Assembly (NCBI GenBank): GCA_017935785.1
Contig: JAGBGU010000045.1
Location: 34,032 to 98,031, forward strand
Length of the DNA: 64,000 bases
Direction of reading: 5' to 3'
Source of the DNA: Bacteroidaceae bacterium
Lineage (GTDB): Bacteria > Bacteroidota > Bacteroidia > Bacteroidales > Bacteroidaceae
Shown here piece after piece: positions 35,147 to 43,339 of the stretch. Made by a program: the position numbers and the translations under genes. The notes under the pieces were generated by a model. The model was not told where the DNA came from. It worked only from the letters and a program-made list of their open reading frames with translations, and did no database searches. Every line of letters begins with the position of its first letter. Positions within the stretch are counted from its first letter, which is position 1.

Positions 35147-36867
35147 TATTCGTAATGCAGTTTCAGATTATCAAGAACCAGGAGAGAACCCACGCCGCCC
35201 GTAAAGTAGTCGCCATACTTGCTGGAAGAGGCTACCACCTGGATATGAGTGGGAATGCGCGTATTGTCCTTGTACTTCAGTTCCAGTGTGTGAGAGGTCC
35301 ATTCATTCACGTCGTTTCCCTGTGTCAGTTGGGCGTATGCCACCACTCGCTTGTCGTTGGGCGAGAACAAATGACGTTCGCTGGGGCGTGTGCGGATGAT
35401 GAGAGGGAATTTTTCTCCATTATATTCCTCGTAATCATTTTCTCCGATGTGCCATAGTGTGATGTAAATCTGGCAAGAGTCGGGACGGCCTTCCATATAG
35501 CGCAATGCCTCGTCGCCCACTTTGTTTATGATACTTGTCCTATATTTGTAGTCGAATGTCAGTTTGCTGGGGAATGCCTTGAAGGGGCGTCCGAATCCTA
35601 AGATGCCGTTCGTGCCGTCTGTGCGCAAGTAGCTGCCGGTAAAGATATTGCCGGCGGCAAACTTGATGACAATGTACTTGGATTCCAGATGTGCCGCCTT
35701 GCCGTGCCCGGTACTTGTGTCGTCTGTGGGAGTGGAATTGCTGCTGCCCACTGTGGTGGCACCCTTGTTGCCGGTTTCCCAATAGGGAGTGGCCCCTTCT
35801 GCCCAGGGATAGAGCAGTTTGGGATTCTTGGCATCTGTACACCAGTCGTCAAAACTGGTGTTTTCCAGTTGTAGCATTTCTGTAGTGGTAAAGGTCTGTG
35901 TCTCCACAGAGGATTTCCCTGCCGTAACCCGGTACTGGTATGTAGTGGCGGGTTGCAGCCCTTTAATGTCTGCCGTGTAGGCTGTAGCGGTTTGCTGGAT
36001 ATCTTCCAGTGGAACGCTGAGCCAGGTCTGCTCGCTTTCTTTCTTGTATTCAATGAGCGGTGTAGTGCCGTTGGGCTTCTCACCGGACACAATAGCGTTA
36101 ACGGTACGAGTAAAGGCTTGGGCTGTTGTTTCCACAGCAGTCTCCGTATGGCACACCATTACGCGCCAACTCTGTTCTTCGCCCCAACCGGTGGTAACCA
36201 GGAACTGTCGGACATCGTAGAAGTTGAATGTCTCTTGTGTGGTGGGGTCGGGTGAAACCTTTCCATGTTCGCCACCCAATGAGAATTTGCTCACTTTCAG
36301 ACGTTTCAGACTCTGGTCTTTCTTAACATAAACAACCACGTTATGGGTGATGGGGTCTATGACCGCATTGCCTACCTGGTTCTCCACCTCCACTTCGCGG
36401 TTTACTACCTGTTCCACGTTTACGGTCCATTCATAGTCCTGATACGTGGTCAGCGTGAATTTCACTTTCTGACTGAAATCCATGCGGGTGTCCTGATGAC
36501 TGCCGGGAGCATTGAATCCTTTCCGGGGGAAGCGTGCGAAGTCAAGACATACGGCAGAGTCGGGCAGCAGGGCTATCTCATCCTTATAATCCACATCAGG
36601 ATTCTTGGTTTCCGACTTCAACTCTATGCGGTTTACTTTCAGACGTTTTACATCCACAGTGTCACATACATAGAGCGATACGGTGCGTGTATCCTTGTCA
36701 ATGGTGGCGGAACCTTCTCCTTTTCCCGAAGCACCACATTGGCCTTCCACCTCGAATGCCGTTATCCGGCCTTCCACAATAGGATAGGGAATGTCATTGG
36801 GTACTTCACAAGCAGCGAAGCATGCTGTAATGACTAGCGGTATCAGTTTATGGAGTGCTTTTATCAT
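35146..36867 (-). CDS. PCMD-domain lipoprotein
   Basis: A 573-residue lipoprotein, Cys at 20 (CFAACEVPND). Unlike its neighbours, the N-terminal ~240 residues are two similar Ig-like (DUF5018-like) repeats with DTRTVSLYVCDTVDVKRLKV and ITHNVVVYVKKDQSLKRLKV, then a fibronectin-like part (LQPATTYQYRVTAGKSSVET), then a PCMD domain (about 330-573) with FDDWCTDAKNPKLLYPWAEG, HLESKYIVIKFAAGNIFTGS and a terminal YGDYFTGGVGSLLVLDNLKL. PCMD was named as a putative carbohydrate-metabolism domain; a glycan-binding role on the surface is plausible. The last PCMD half matches that at 37825. It overlaps the barrel gene by 4 nt (ATGA) and the next gene by TAATG. Confidence 0.82.
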   Translation of the reverse strand: MIKALHKLIPLVITACFAACEVPNDIPYPIVEGRITAFEVEGQCGASGKGEGSATIDKDTRTVSLYVCDTVDVKRLKVNRIELKSETKNPDVDYKDEIALLPDSAVCLDFARFPRKGFNAPGSHQDTRMDFSQKVKFTLTTYQDYEWTVNVEQVVNREVEVENQVGNAVIDPITHNVVVYVKKDQSLKRLKVSKFSLGGEHGKVSPDPTTQETFNFYDVRQFLVTTGWGEEQSWRVMVCHTETAVETTAQAFTRTVNAIVSGEKPNGTTPLIEYKKESEQTWLSVPLEDIQQTATAYTADIKGLQPATTYQYRVTAGKSSVETQTFTTTEMLQLENTSFDDWCTDAKNPKLLYPWAEGATPYWETGNKGATTVGSSNSTPTDDTSTGHGKAAHLESKYIVIKFAAGNIFTGSYLRTDGTNGILGFGRPFKAFPSKLTFDYKYRTSIINKVGDEALRYMEGRPDSCQIYITLWHIGENDYEEYNGEKFPLIIRTRPSERHLFSPNDKRVVAYAQLTQGNDVNEWTSHTLELKYKDNTRIPTHIQVVASSSKYGDYFTGGVGSLLVLDNLKLHYE

Positions 36868-37736
36868 AAGTAGAAAGTCATACCAAATTTAACACTAAAG
36901 AGGTTCAGCTTGAAGTTGGCACCGGAGGTGCGCACTTTGCCTTCCTCAATCTTGTTCGTCTCCTGCTTTCCCCATTTTACACGGTAACCACCCATGTTCA
37001 CGGACACTTCCGATGCCATGAAATCGGTGACGAAAACGGTAAGACCGGGGCAGAAGCCCAACTGCAGGCTGTTTATTTTTTCGTAGGTTCCTGACAGGGT
37101 CTCACCTTTGCCCGTGGTGTTTTTGCCCTCGGTATAGCCATGGGTGAGTTGTACTTCCGCAAAGAAACCGAATACGTTGCTCCGGCCAATGGGCATGTAG
37201 GAACGCATGAAAGCTGTGGTCAGGTAATTGTGCTCCAGATAGTACAGGTCATCCAGACTGATGTTCAGGTCCTCGCCCAGGTTCAGATCGAATTCCCCTA
37301 AGTTCATAAAGAAACGTTTATAGGAGAAACGGCCTCCCACAGCAATGTTGTTAGCCACGAAATATCCGAAATAGGGACCGGCTGAGAATGTATGACCCTC
37401 GAACTCGATGTTTTTCAGCACCAGATAGTTCAGGTTGTCATTGTCCCATTCGTTCCATGAAATTTCGCCTCCCACCATCCATTGTCCTTTGGGAATGAAC
37501 ACACTCTTCATCGCCTCACGGTCGATACGCTGTATATGCCGCTTTTGCCGCATCTTTTCAGCCACTTTCGGTTTGTGAACCTGCGTTTCAATCATCTGTG
37601 TGTAGGTAAGGTTTCGGTGAAGACTGTCTGCCTGTTGGGGTTGTACCGGCACACTTATCAGCTCCTGCGCACGCAGGTTATGTGCCGACAGCATCAGCAA
37701 TAGTCCTAACAGCAAATGGGAGGTTATGCGTTGCAT
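36864..37736 (-). CDS. outer membrane beta-barrel protein, cluster paralogue 1
   Basis: A 290-residue exported protein, signal peptide ending LRAQ. As in the paralogue at 28193, a basic stretch (KMRQKRHIQRIDREAMKSVF) precedes FIPKGQWMVGGEISW and a series of amphipathic strands, ending KFGMTFYL. First gene of a tightly packed block (36864, 35146, 33338, 32610, 31696, 29863, 29068), most gaps being 20 bp or less or overlapping. Function unknown. Confidence 0.78.
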   Translation of the reverse strand: MQRITSHLLLGLLLMLSAHNLRAQELISVPVQPQQADSLHRNLTYTQMIETQVHKPKVAEKMRQKRHIQRIDREAMKSVFIPKGQWMVGGEISWNEWDNDNLNYLVLKNIEFEGHTFSAGPYFGYFVANNIAVGGRFSYKRFFMNLGEFDLNLGEDLNISLDDLYYLEHNYLTTAFMRSYMPIGRSNVFGFFAEVQLTHGYTEGKNTTGKGETLSGTYEKINSLQLGFCPGLTVFVTDFMASEVSVNMGGYRVKWGKQETNKIEEGKVRTSGANFKLNLFSVKFGMTFYL

Positions 37737-37765
37737 TGATGTCTTGTTTCTTTATTAACGCCCTA

Positions 37766-37800
37766 CATCTGCCTGTCCTTTTCATAGGAACAGGCAGATG
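37766..37800 (-). terminator. hairpin between DUF4493-PCMD gene and barrel gene
   Basis: CATCTGCCTGT pairs with ACAGGCAGATG. No long T tract on the minus strand, so termination may be partial. It splits the cluster into an upstream three-gene block and a downstream block. Confidence 0.55.
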
Positions 37801-37824
37801 CGAGCAGTTTAAACCGTATTTATA

Positions 37825-39621
37825 TTATTTTACAGAAGGTGTGTCACCGTAAACCAGTTCAAAGTCATCCAGGTAGAGCGTACTGCCTTCGCCACCATGG
37901 AAATAGTCTCCATATTTACTTGCAGAGAATACCACCAGCAGATGTGTGGGTTTTCTGGTGAGGTCGCGGTATACCAACGGTATGTTTACTTCTTTCCATT
38001 GACCGTTGCTGTGTACATTCTGGCTGGTTGGCAATGTACCGTATGCAATAACGCGTGGGTCGGTTTCCCAGTTGGGGAATGTGCTCATGTCTGTGTTGTC
38101 TACGACTAAAGCTTCAGACAACAATGCACAATACATGCCGCATTGGTCTGGTGATCCCTTTTCTGGTGTGTTGGCAGGTAGATTGCTTCCTACACGATTA
38201 ATAGTAGCAGGAGCATATTGCATATAACCCTTAAGAGCGGTAGGACGAGCTGTAAATGGTACACCCCAATTCAACCATGCACCCTTTGTGCCAATCAGAG
38301 CGCCGAAACTTCCTGTGTATAAACTTGCTGCTGCAAACTTGATAACGATGTACTTGGACTCCAATTTTGCAGCTTTGCTGCCTCCGTGGACAACCGATGT
38401 TGTTTCAGTGGTGTTACTTCCGCCAAATGATGCTGCACCCTGATTACTTGTATCCCAGAAAGAAGTCCCTTGTGCATTGGCATAAGCCACCTTGCCATCC
38501 ATCCACCAGTTTTCAAAGCCGCCGTTATAGAGAGGTGTTTGCTGTTCTGTAGTGAATTTAATTATATTACTAGTCACTTCATTATCGCCTTCTACATAAC
38601 GAATTCGATATTCATATGCAGTTTGGGGACTCAATCCCTTCAATGTGTATTGGATTTTGTCTGTTTCAGTAATGGTAAGGGCATCATTTGCCACTTCGCT
38701 CCATTCTTCTGCACCTGAAACTTTCCATTGTAGTGTTATGCCACTATTCTGGAAACTTTGGGTTTTGGATGTGATTTCCGCATTCAGCATAGCAAATGTA
38801 CTCCAGGCATTTGCTCCCTTAGCCGCAAACTCGGTACCCATTTTCTGTGGCACCTCAAAAGTGTAAGTGTAGGTGTTGGTTTTGTCATCTACAGTTACGG
38901 TTACACCGCCTGTGGTGCCATCACCCAAGTTACCGGCTGCTGCCACCTTATAATTAAGAATATAATGATCGCGGGCCTGTACGCCGGTAATCTCATCTGT
39001 CTGTGTGTTCTTTATCCCCTTTTTGTTGGTTACTTCCAATGTTGTAGTGAGGTTTCCCACAGGGAAATAACCTGATTGTGTGGTTTGCCCCATGACAAAC
39101 TGAAGAGGGGTGACACCAGTTGACTCAGAACTTACTTTTGTAGAAGCCGAGGTGAAATACTCCTTAAAACTATCATCGTAGTTTACCGTAACCTTTACAT
39201 TGGCCTGGGTACATGTTATCTTGACCGTTTTACGGGAACCTACAGTAACAGTAGCAGTGCTGCTTCCGTAATAATAGGGCGCATTAAAACCGGAACCACT
39301 GCCGTCCCAATTGTAGGAATGTGCCACAATGGTATAGTTGCCAGGTATTAACGGAATATCACCTACAAAGTCCTCATCGTTGTCGAAATCATTGGTAGAC
39401 TTCACAACATTCCCCTGCATGTCCTTTATTTCTACTCGAAGGCGTTTGGCCTCATAATTTGTCGGTGCGCCTGCGCGGGTAGCAGAGGGTTTTAGTGTGG
39501 ATGTGACGGTGTTCAATTTGATTATTAAGTAACCCTGACCATCCATCTCCATATCCTGTGTGCAGGATATGCCTGCAAGAACCAGAAATAGGCATGCACA
39601 TATATATTGAATCTTTTTCAT
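37825..39621 (-). CDS. DUF4493-PCMD lipoprotein
   Basis: A 598-residue lipoprotein, Cys at 20 (LAGISC). The N-terminal DUF4493-type domain has GYLIIKLNTVTSTLK, candidate processing Arg at 49 (PSATRAGAP, 29 after the Cys), PGNYTIVAHSYNWDG, PYYYGSSTATV and ITCTQANVKVTVNYDDSF. A fibronectin-like linker (LSPQTAYEYRIRYVEGDNEV) leads to a PCMD domain (about 365-598) with HGGSKAAKLESKYIVIKF, closely matching 35146. It ends YLDDFELVYGDTPSVK. 21 bp after the 431-residue gene. Confidence 0.84.
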   Translation of the reverse strand: MKKIQYICACLFLVLAGISCTQDMEMDGQGYLIIKLNTVTSTLKPSATRAGAPTNYEAKRLRVEIKDMQGNVVKSTNDFDNDEDFVGDIPLIPGNYTIVAHSYNWDGSGSGFNAPYYYGSSTATVTVGSRKTVKITCTQANVKVTVNYDDSFKEYFTSASTKVSSESTGVTPLQFVMGQTTQSGYFPVGNLTTTLEVTNKKGIKNTQTDEITGVQARDHYILNYKVAAAGNLGDGTTGGVTVTVDDKTNTYTYTFEVPQKMGTEFAAKGANAWSTFAMLNAEITSKTQSFQNSGITLQWKVSGAEEWSEVANDALTITETDKIQYTLKGLSPQTAYEYRIRYVEGDNEVTSNIIKFTTEQQTPLYNGGFENWWMDGKVAYANAQGTSFWDTSNQGAASFGGSNTTETTSVVHGGSKAAKLESKYIVIKFAAASLYTGSFGALIGTKGAWLNWGVPFTARPTALKGYMQYAPATINRVGSNLPANTPEKGSPDQCGMYCALLSEALVVDNTDMSTFPNWETDPRVIAYGTLPTSQNVHSNGQWKEVNIPLVYRDLTRKPTHLLVVFSASKYGDYFHGGEGSTLYLDDFELVYGDTPSVK

Positions 39622-39642
39622 TTTTCTAGGGATTAAAGAGGT

Positions 39643-40938
39643 TTATTCAACGGTTAATATTAAAATTCCGTCCTTGGTGTTTCCTTGCATATCCGTGATG
39701 GTCAGTGTAAACGTATGTTCACCAGGTAAGAATGCAAGAAGGGTAAAGAAGTTGCCGATAGGGAATGTGTATTCTTTGTCGCTTTCAGCGGGAACAGCCA
39801 GGGTCTGTCCTAAATCACCGAACAGTCTTACCATTTCCTGATTACCTACAACCTCTGCACCATTTATGAAGTCAACACCGTTATAGTTCCCAGCCAAATC
39901 TTGCAAAGAAGAAATCATTTCGTCGCTGGTAGAACTCATTTTCACCTTAATGCTCTTAAGACCATATTCTGAAGCAATGTATGTGTCTCCTAAAGCTGGG
40001 TCTGTGCTGACGGAAACTGTCATGTCTTCGGGCAAATTCAGAGTAATGGCGTCAGATTCATCTCCTCCTTCTCCAGGCGTATCTTCACCTCCTTCTCCAG
40101 GAGTATCTCCACCTTCTTCTCCGCCAGTTGTTCCTTTCTTCTCCACTTCAAGGGGATAGGTTACTTCTGACTCTTCGAATTGGATGTCAGCCTTCAGCGT
40201 GATGCCGGTAATATCACCCTCTGTACTTTCTACAGGAGTGAAATTCAGTACAATAGCATCACCGCCAGAGAAGTAGGGGTTGTCATCATCATATTGTTCG
40301 CTTGCCTGTTCTTTTGTCAGCGTATTCGACATGGTTATACGGCTACCTTCGTTGGTTACACCCACAAAGTTGACGAAAATCTGGCTGGTTTCTTCTTCAA
40401 ACCGCATGTACTTCTTGGGTAAGGGCATCTCATCGGTAGCACTGTATGAGATGGCTGTTTCTGTGCCGTCGTTGATCATAATGTTCCACGCCCTGAATAC
40501 GGCATGGAATGCGTCTGAGAAATTCACCTCAAAACTACCGTTTGCCATACGGCATATAACTTCAACCTCTGTATTTATGTCCTTACGGATATAAAACTCC
40601 TCAATGCCTTTATAGTAAGGCTTGTCCATGATCTTTTCAAATTCAAACGGAGAATGTGATTCTGCCGCATACTGGCCTACAGGCAGTTGAATCTGTTTGG
40701 GAACGTCTGTTGCTTTATCATATTTGTGACCTTCTAAGGGATTGCCTTCTGCATCAAGCAATGTAACCGGAAAGTCTTTGGTGTCTACTGTCGCACGGGT
40801 GGTTTTCGGTTTAAGGATGTCTACCTCCAACTGCATTTTCCCGGAACCGTTCTCGTATGCGGGAACCTCCTCGTTCACACAAGATGACAAACCCATCAAG
40901 ACAATGGCGCTTATCAAAAATATTTTGGAATGATTCAT
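39643..40938 (-). CDS. DUF4493 lipoprotein with Gly/Glu-rich linker and Ig-like C-terminus
   Basis: A 431-residue lipoprotein, Cys at 20 (GLSSC). DUF4493-type domain to about residue 270: GKMQLEVDILKPKTTR with candidate processing Arg at 48 (28 after the Cys), KDFPVTLLDAEGNPL, KPYYKGIEEFYI, VICRMANGSFEVNFSDAF. Then a low-complexity linker built of GEGGEDTP-type units encoded by a tandem DNA repeat (40061-40126), then a ~130-residue Ig-like or DUF4493-type second domain ending TLTITDMQGNTKDGILILTV. Linker length could vary between strains by slippage, which would change how far the end domain stands off the surface. Confidence 0.8.
   Translation of the reverse strand: MNHSKIFLISAIVLMGLSSCVNEEVPAYENGSGKMQLEVDILKPKTTRATVDTKDFPVTLLDAEGNPLEGHKYDKATDVPKQIQLPVGQYAAESHSPFEFEKIMDKPYYKGIEEFYIRKDINTEVEVICRMANGSFEVNFSDAFHAVFRAWNIMINDGTETAISYSATDEMPLPKKYMRFEEETSQIFVNFVGVTNEGSRITMSNTLTKEQASEQYDDDNPYFSGGDAIVLNFTPVESTEGDITGITLKADIQFEESEVTYPLEVEKKGTTGGEEGGDTPGEGGEDTPGEGGDESDAITLNLPEDMTVSVSTDPALGDTYIASEYGLKSIKVKMSSTSDEMISSLQDLAGNYNGVDFINGAEVVGNQEMVRLFGDLGQTLAVPAESDKEYTFPIGNFFTLLAFLPGEHTFTLTITDMQGNTKDGILILTVE
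40061..40126. repeat. imperfect tandem repeat encoding Gly/Glu linker
   Basis: Three units of 21-24 bp around TCACCTCCTTCTCCAGGAGT, inside the gene at 39643. In-frame. Confidence 0.75.
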
Positions 40939-40995
40939 GATTCTTCAGTTTTTGTAAATATTATTATAATATAGTATAGAATGAGGCCTAATCTC

Positions 40996-41799
40996 TTAAA
41001 TCCATGTAACAGGCACTTCAATATCCTTTTCTATGTCGTTGGTGGTTTGGTCAATATAGATTTCAAGGTCTATATTGCCTGTTCCGGGAGCTATAGGGCT
41101 GGGCTTCACATTTACTTTATATGCCTTGTTCCTTTGCAGGTTGAAGGTGCCGGACCAAGTGCCGTTGCTGCTATACTCTTCTTTGGCGGTTGCGTTAATG
41201 GTAAAAGTGATGTTCTCGCCATTTCTCTCTAATTTTACATACCATGGTTCAGAATCGTTCTTTGCCCAAGAAACAGAATTTGCTCCTAAGGCTTTTGTTC
41301 CTTTAAAATCTACGGAATAATCAGAAAAATAATCACTCATGGCTGTGTCGAAGAGTACACTGATACGTCCGCATGTGGGAGTACAGGTGACTATCGCAGG
41401 CTCGTTCTGACTACCTGCCTTTATTGTACCGGCAGCAGTACCTTCTACATAAAACTCATCTCTGCTGGCATTGTGCTCTTTGCCGTAAGAAGCAATGACC
41501 TTATAAGAGCCAATTGTAAGGGTAAGGGGCATGTTTTGTGCCAATTCGCTACCCTTACAGTTTAGTTTTTCCACTCCGTCCTTATCATAGACCTTGACCG
41601 TATAGTTGTCTGTATTTTTATACGTATCAAGGTTTACTGCACGGGTATCCTCACGGAACTCTGCACCAGAGGACAGTTTTAACACCAATTGTCCCTGTTT
41701 TGTTTCGGAGGGGGAGCTCAGACCGTCATCAGATGTGCAGGCGGATAAACTAAAGCCTGCGCAAAGCATCATTGCGGTCATCCATTTACATGTTTTCAT
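40996..41799 (-). CDS. DUF4493-type surface lipoprotein, first gene of cluster
   Basis: A 267-residue lipoprotein, Cys at 21 (SLSACTSDD). Candidate processing Arg at 53 (FREDTRAVNLD), 32 residues after the Cys. Family marks: GQLVLKLSSGAEF strand, NYTVKVYDKDGVEKL, IGSYKVIASYGKEH, DEFYVEGTAAGTI, VTCTPTCGRISVLFDTAMSDYFSDY. Ends in a strand GTGNIDLEIYIDQTTNDIEK. Promoter-like -7 element at 41870. Confidence 0.8.
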   Translation of the reverse strand: MKTCKWMTAMMLCAGFSLSACTSDDGLSSPSETKQGQLVLKLSSGAEFREDTRAVNLDTYKNTDNYTVKVYDKDGVEKLNCKGSELAQNMPLTLTIGSYKVIASYGKEHNASRDEFYVEGTAAGTIKAGSQNEPAIVTCTPTCGRISVLFDTAMSDYFSDYSVDFKGTKALGANSVSWAKNDSEPWYVKLERNGENITFTINATAKEEYSSNGTWSGTFNLQRNKAYKVNVKPSPIAPGTGNIDLEIYIDQTTNDIEKDIEVPVTWI

Positions 41800-41869
41800 T
41801 GCTATATACTTTTTAATTTTTATAATATACTTTTTGTGTATTTGGCGTATTTAGCCAATTTATCGGATG

Positions 41870-41877
41870 CAAATTTA
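41870..41877 (-). promoter_or_regulatory. -7 element of surface-lipoprotein cluster
   Basis: Minus-strand TAAATTTG, about 70 bp before the first gene. No -33 box at the right distance; two direct copies of CGGTTTTTACCG-like sequence lie further upstream (41921-41953) and could be activator sites. Confidence 0.45.
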
Positions 41878-42037
41878 CAATTTATTTTGCCAGAGGCTGT
41901 CGTTTTTTGGTACAAACTGGCGGTTTTACCGATTTTTTTTCGGTTTTTACCGTATTTTACCTGAAATTACATGTTGTTTTTCTTACCCTCCGGCCTCTTC
42001 CTGTTAGGACAGGGTCAGAAACGTAAAGTGGCGGACT

Positions 42038-42130
42038 TGCAGATGCAACGGCTTGCATCCGCCAATTCAGTGCCTTGCGTTGCCCGATGCAACATATTGA
42101 GTTTGCCAATGCAATACGTTGCGTTTCCCA
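42038..42130. repeat. imperfect GCAACG/TTGCATC repeats
   Basis: Several versions of ATGCAACG and TTGCATC/TTGCGTTGC alternate over 90 bp; one pair, GATGCAA/TTGCATC (42042-42059), forms a short stem. Confidence 0.4.
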
Positions 42131-42231
42131 AAGATTATTTCTGCCCCGTGTATCTTCATAACTTTTTATGATGAAAAAATTAGTTTCTTCTATATTTCTA
42201 TATAACAAATGACGGGAGTCCAAAGTAGATG

Positions 42232-42317
42232 GTCATGCTGAACTTGTTTCAGCATCTGTCCGCGGTGAAGTATTAATATTGGCTCGCAGTGAGATGCTGA
42301 AACAAGTTCAGGATGAC
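42232..42317. repeat. 86-bp palindromic repeat, copy 2
   Basis: Same arms and TCCGCGGTG centre as 26291-26369, with about 7 extra bases in the centre. Intergenic. Confidence 0.85.
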
Positions 42318-42556
42318 TAATGGCAATAAACGAAGTAAGTTAAACAAGCTATTCGCCTCCGCTCATCGAAAACATCTTTTATTTGTATTAAGTATGGACA
42401 GCATGACAAATTGCCTGACAGATGTGGCAGACATGGTATGGTGACAAGTGTGACACGTACATTTATAACCTTTTGTGAAGAAAAATTAAAATGACCGCCT
42501 TTAAGGCACACATTTTATTTCTTTTTTATAAAAGTTATGTATATAGCCTGTCACTC

Positions 42557-42610
42557 GTGTCACAAACAGATGCAACCATCCGATTATCAGTCAGATGGTT
42601 GCAGTGACAC
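42557..42610. repeat. long imperfect hairpin downstream of desulfoferrodoxin gene
   Basis: TGCAACCATC pairs with GATGGTTGCA over a 13-nt loop; outside it GTGTCAC pairs with GTGACAC, with a 7-nt bulge. Could end the desulfoferrodoxin mRNA, but no T tract follows. Confidence 0.55.
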
Positions 42611-42644
42611 AATTTATGAGACATTCCTTAGGGGGTTCCCTTAA

Positions 42645-43025
42645 TCATTCAATTCCTTTCCATAAACCATGGAGATTGCAGTATTCACGGGCGTAAAGCA
42701 CCTTTTCTGTGGTGAGGAAAACGGCTTCGGGTGTCTCGCCTGGCTTAAGGTACTTGCGCAAAACCGTATTTTCTGTAATCAGCTCAATCCACTGGATGTA
42801 ATGTTCGTCCTGCATGGGATGGGCCACACTGCCCACCGTAATCTTGTAACCGCCGTCAATGGCTTCGATGACCGGAACGTGTTTCTCCGTTGCCGCATCG
42901 GTTGTGTTGGCCACGAGCTGTACCATTGGTTTGCCGCAGCAAACCAGCGTGCCTGCTCCTGCTTCCAATACTTCCACGATGTTGCCGCAAATGGGGCATC
43001 TGTACACTTGAGTTCTTTCAGTCAT
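42645..43025 (-). CDS. dfx: desulfoferrodoxin (superoxide reductase)
   Basis: A 126-residue two-iron superoxide reductase, which reduces superoxide to peroxide without making oxygen, in the cytoplasm of anaerobes. The N-terminal desulforedoxin centre has CPIC near 10-13 and CC at 29-30. The catalytic centre ligands are present: Glu and His in TEKHVPV (about 47-49), His in VAHPM and EHYIQW (about 69 and 75), and Cys/His in EYCNLHGLW (about 116-119). A strong Shine-Dalgarno-like GGAGG precedes the ATG. A -7 element TAAATTTG is at 43069-43076. Single gene. Confidence 0.95.
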   Translation of the reverse strand: MTERTQVYRCPICGNIVEVLEAGAGTLVCCGKPMVQLVANTTDAATEKHVPVIEAIDGGYKITVGSVAHPMQDEHYIQWIELITENTVLRKYLKPGETPEAVFLTTEKVLYAREYCNLHGLWKGIE

Positions 43026-43068
43026 AATGTCCTCCTCTCTTTTTTAATTAGACTTTAATTAGACAATG

Positions 43069-43076
43069 CAAATTTA
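43069..43076 (-). promoter_or_regulatory. -7 element of dfx
   Basis: Minus-strand TAAATTTG, 44 bp before the ATG at 43025. No clear -33 box. The gap 43026-43339 otherwise holds only the predicted small RNA. Confidence 0.5.
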
Positions 43077-43198
43077 GCTAAAAAAATCCGATTGATATAG
43101 TGTTTGATGAAATAGAATGGAAATATTAATGTTTTTTATGAGTATGGGGTGTGGTTTTCATAAACATTAAGAATATTAAGAATTCAGATTCTAATAAT

Positions 43199-43268
43199 AA
43201 AAAAAGAAGGTTGTCATCCCGACAACCAATCTTTTCAATTAACCTTAAAATCTAATACCATGAAAAAC
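43199..43268 (-). ncRNA. predicted small RNA, about 70 nt
   Basis: Between the helicase gene and dfx a complete promoter (43275-43305) is followed, after only some 40 nt, by a strong terminator: GGTTGTC/GACAACC stem (43209-43227) then a T7 run (43199-43205). The transcript would begin near 43268, with an unstructured A/T-rich 5' part reading GGTATTAGATTTTAAGGTTAA. No open frame on this strand. I recall very similar sequence in other Bacteroidales intergenic regions, which would support a conserved RNA; this was not checked. Confidence 0.55.
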
Positions 43269-43274
43269 ACGATG

Positions 43275-43305
43275 CAAAATTACTGCTTTTTCCCGTACCT
43301 GCAAG
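43275..43305 (-). promoter_or_regulatory. promoter of predicted small RNA
   Basis: Minus strand: CTTG (43302-43305, one mismatch from TTTG), 19 bp, TAATTTTG (43275-43282). Confidence 0.6.
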
Positions 43306-43339
43306 CTTTACGGTGTGATATTTCCGCAAAAGCCTGTTT

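Larger units (their letters stand above)
41878..42644. other. gene-poor region with several repeats
   Basis: No gene seen in 767 bp. Contents: T/GG-rich sequence with two CGGTTTTTACCG-like words (41921-41953); a GATGCAA/TTGCATC repeat block (42038-42130); the second palindromic repeat (42232-42317); direct and inverted GTGTCAC/GTGACAC words around 42440-42610; and a long hairpin (42557-42610). Confidence 0.6.

Noticed and set aside
22975..41799. Classical polysaccharide utilisation locus
   Set aside because: No SusC/SusD pair, no glycoside hydrolase and no dedicated regulator inside the cluster.
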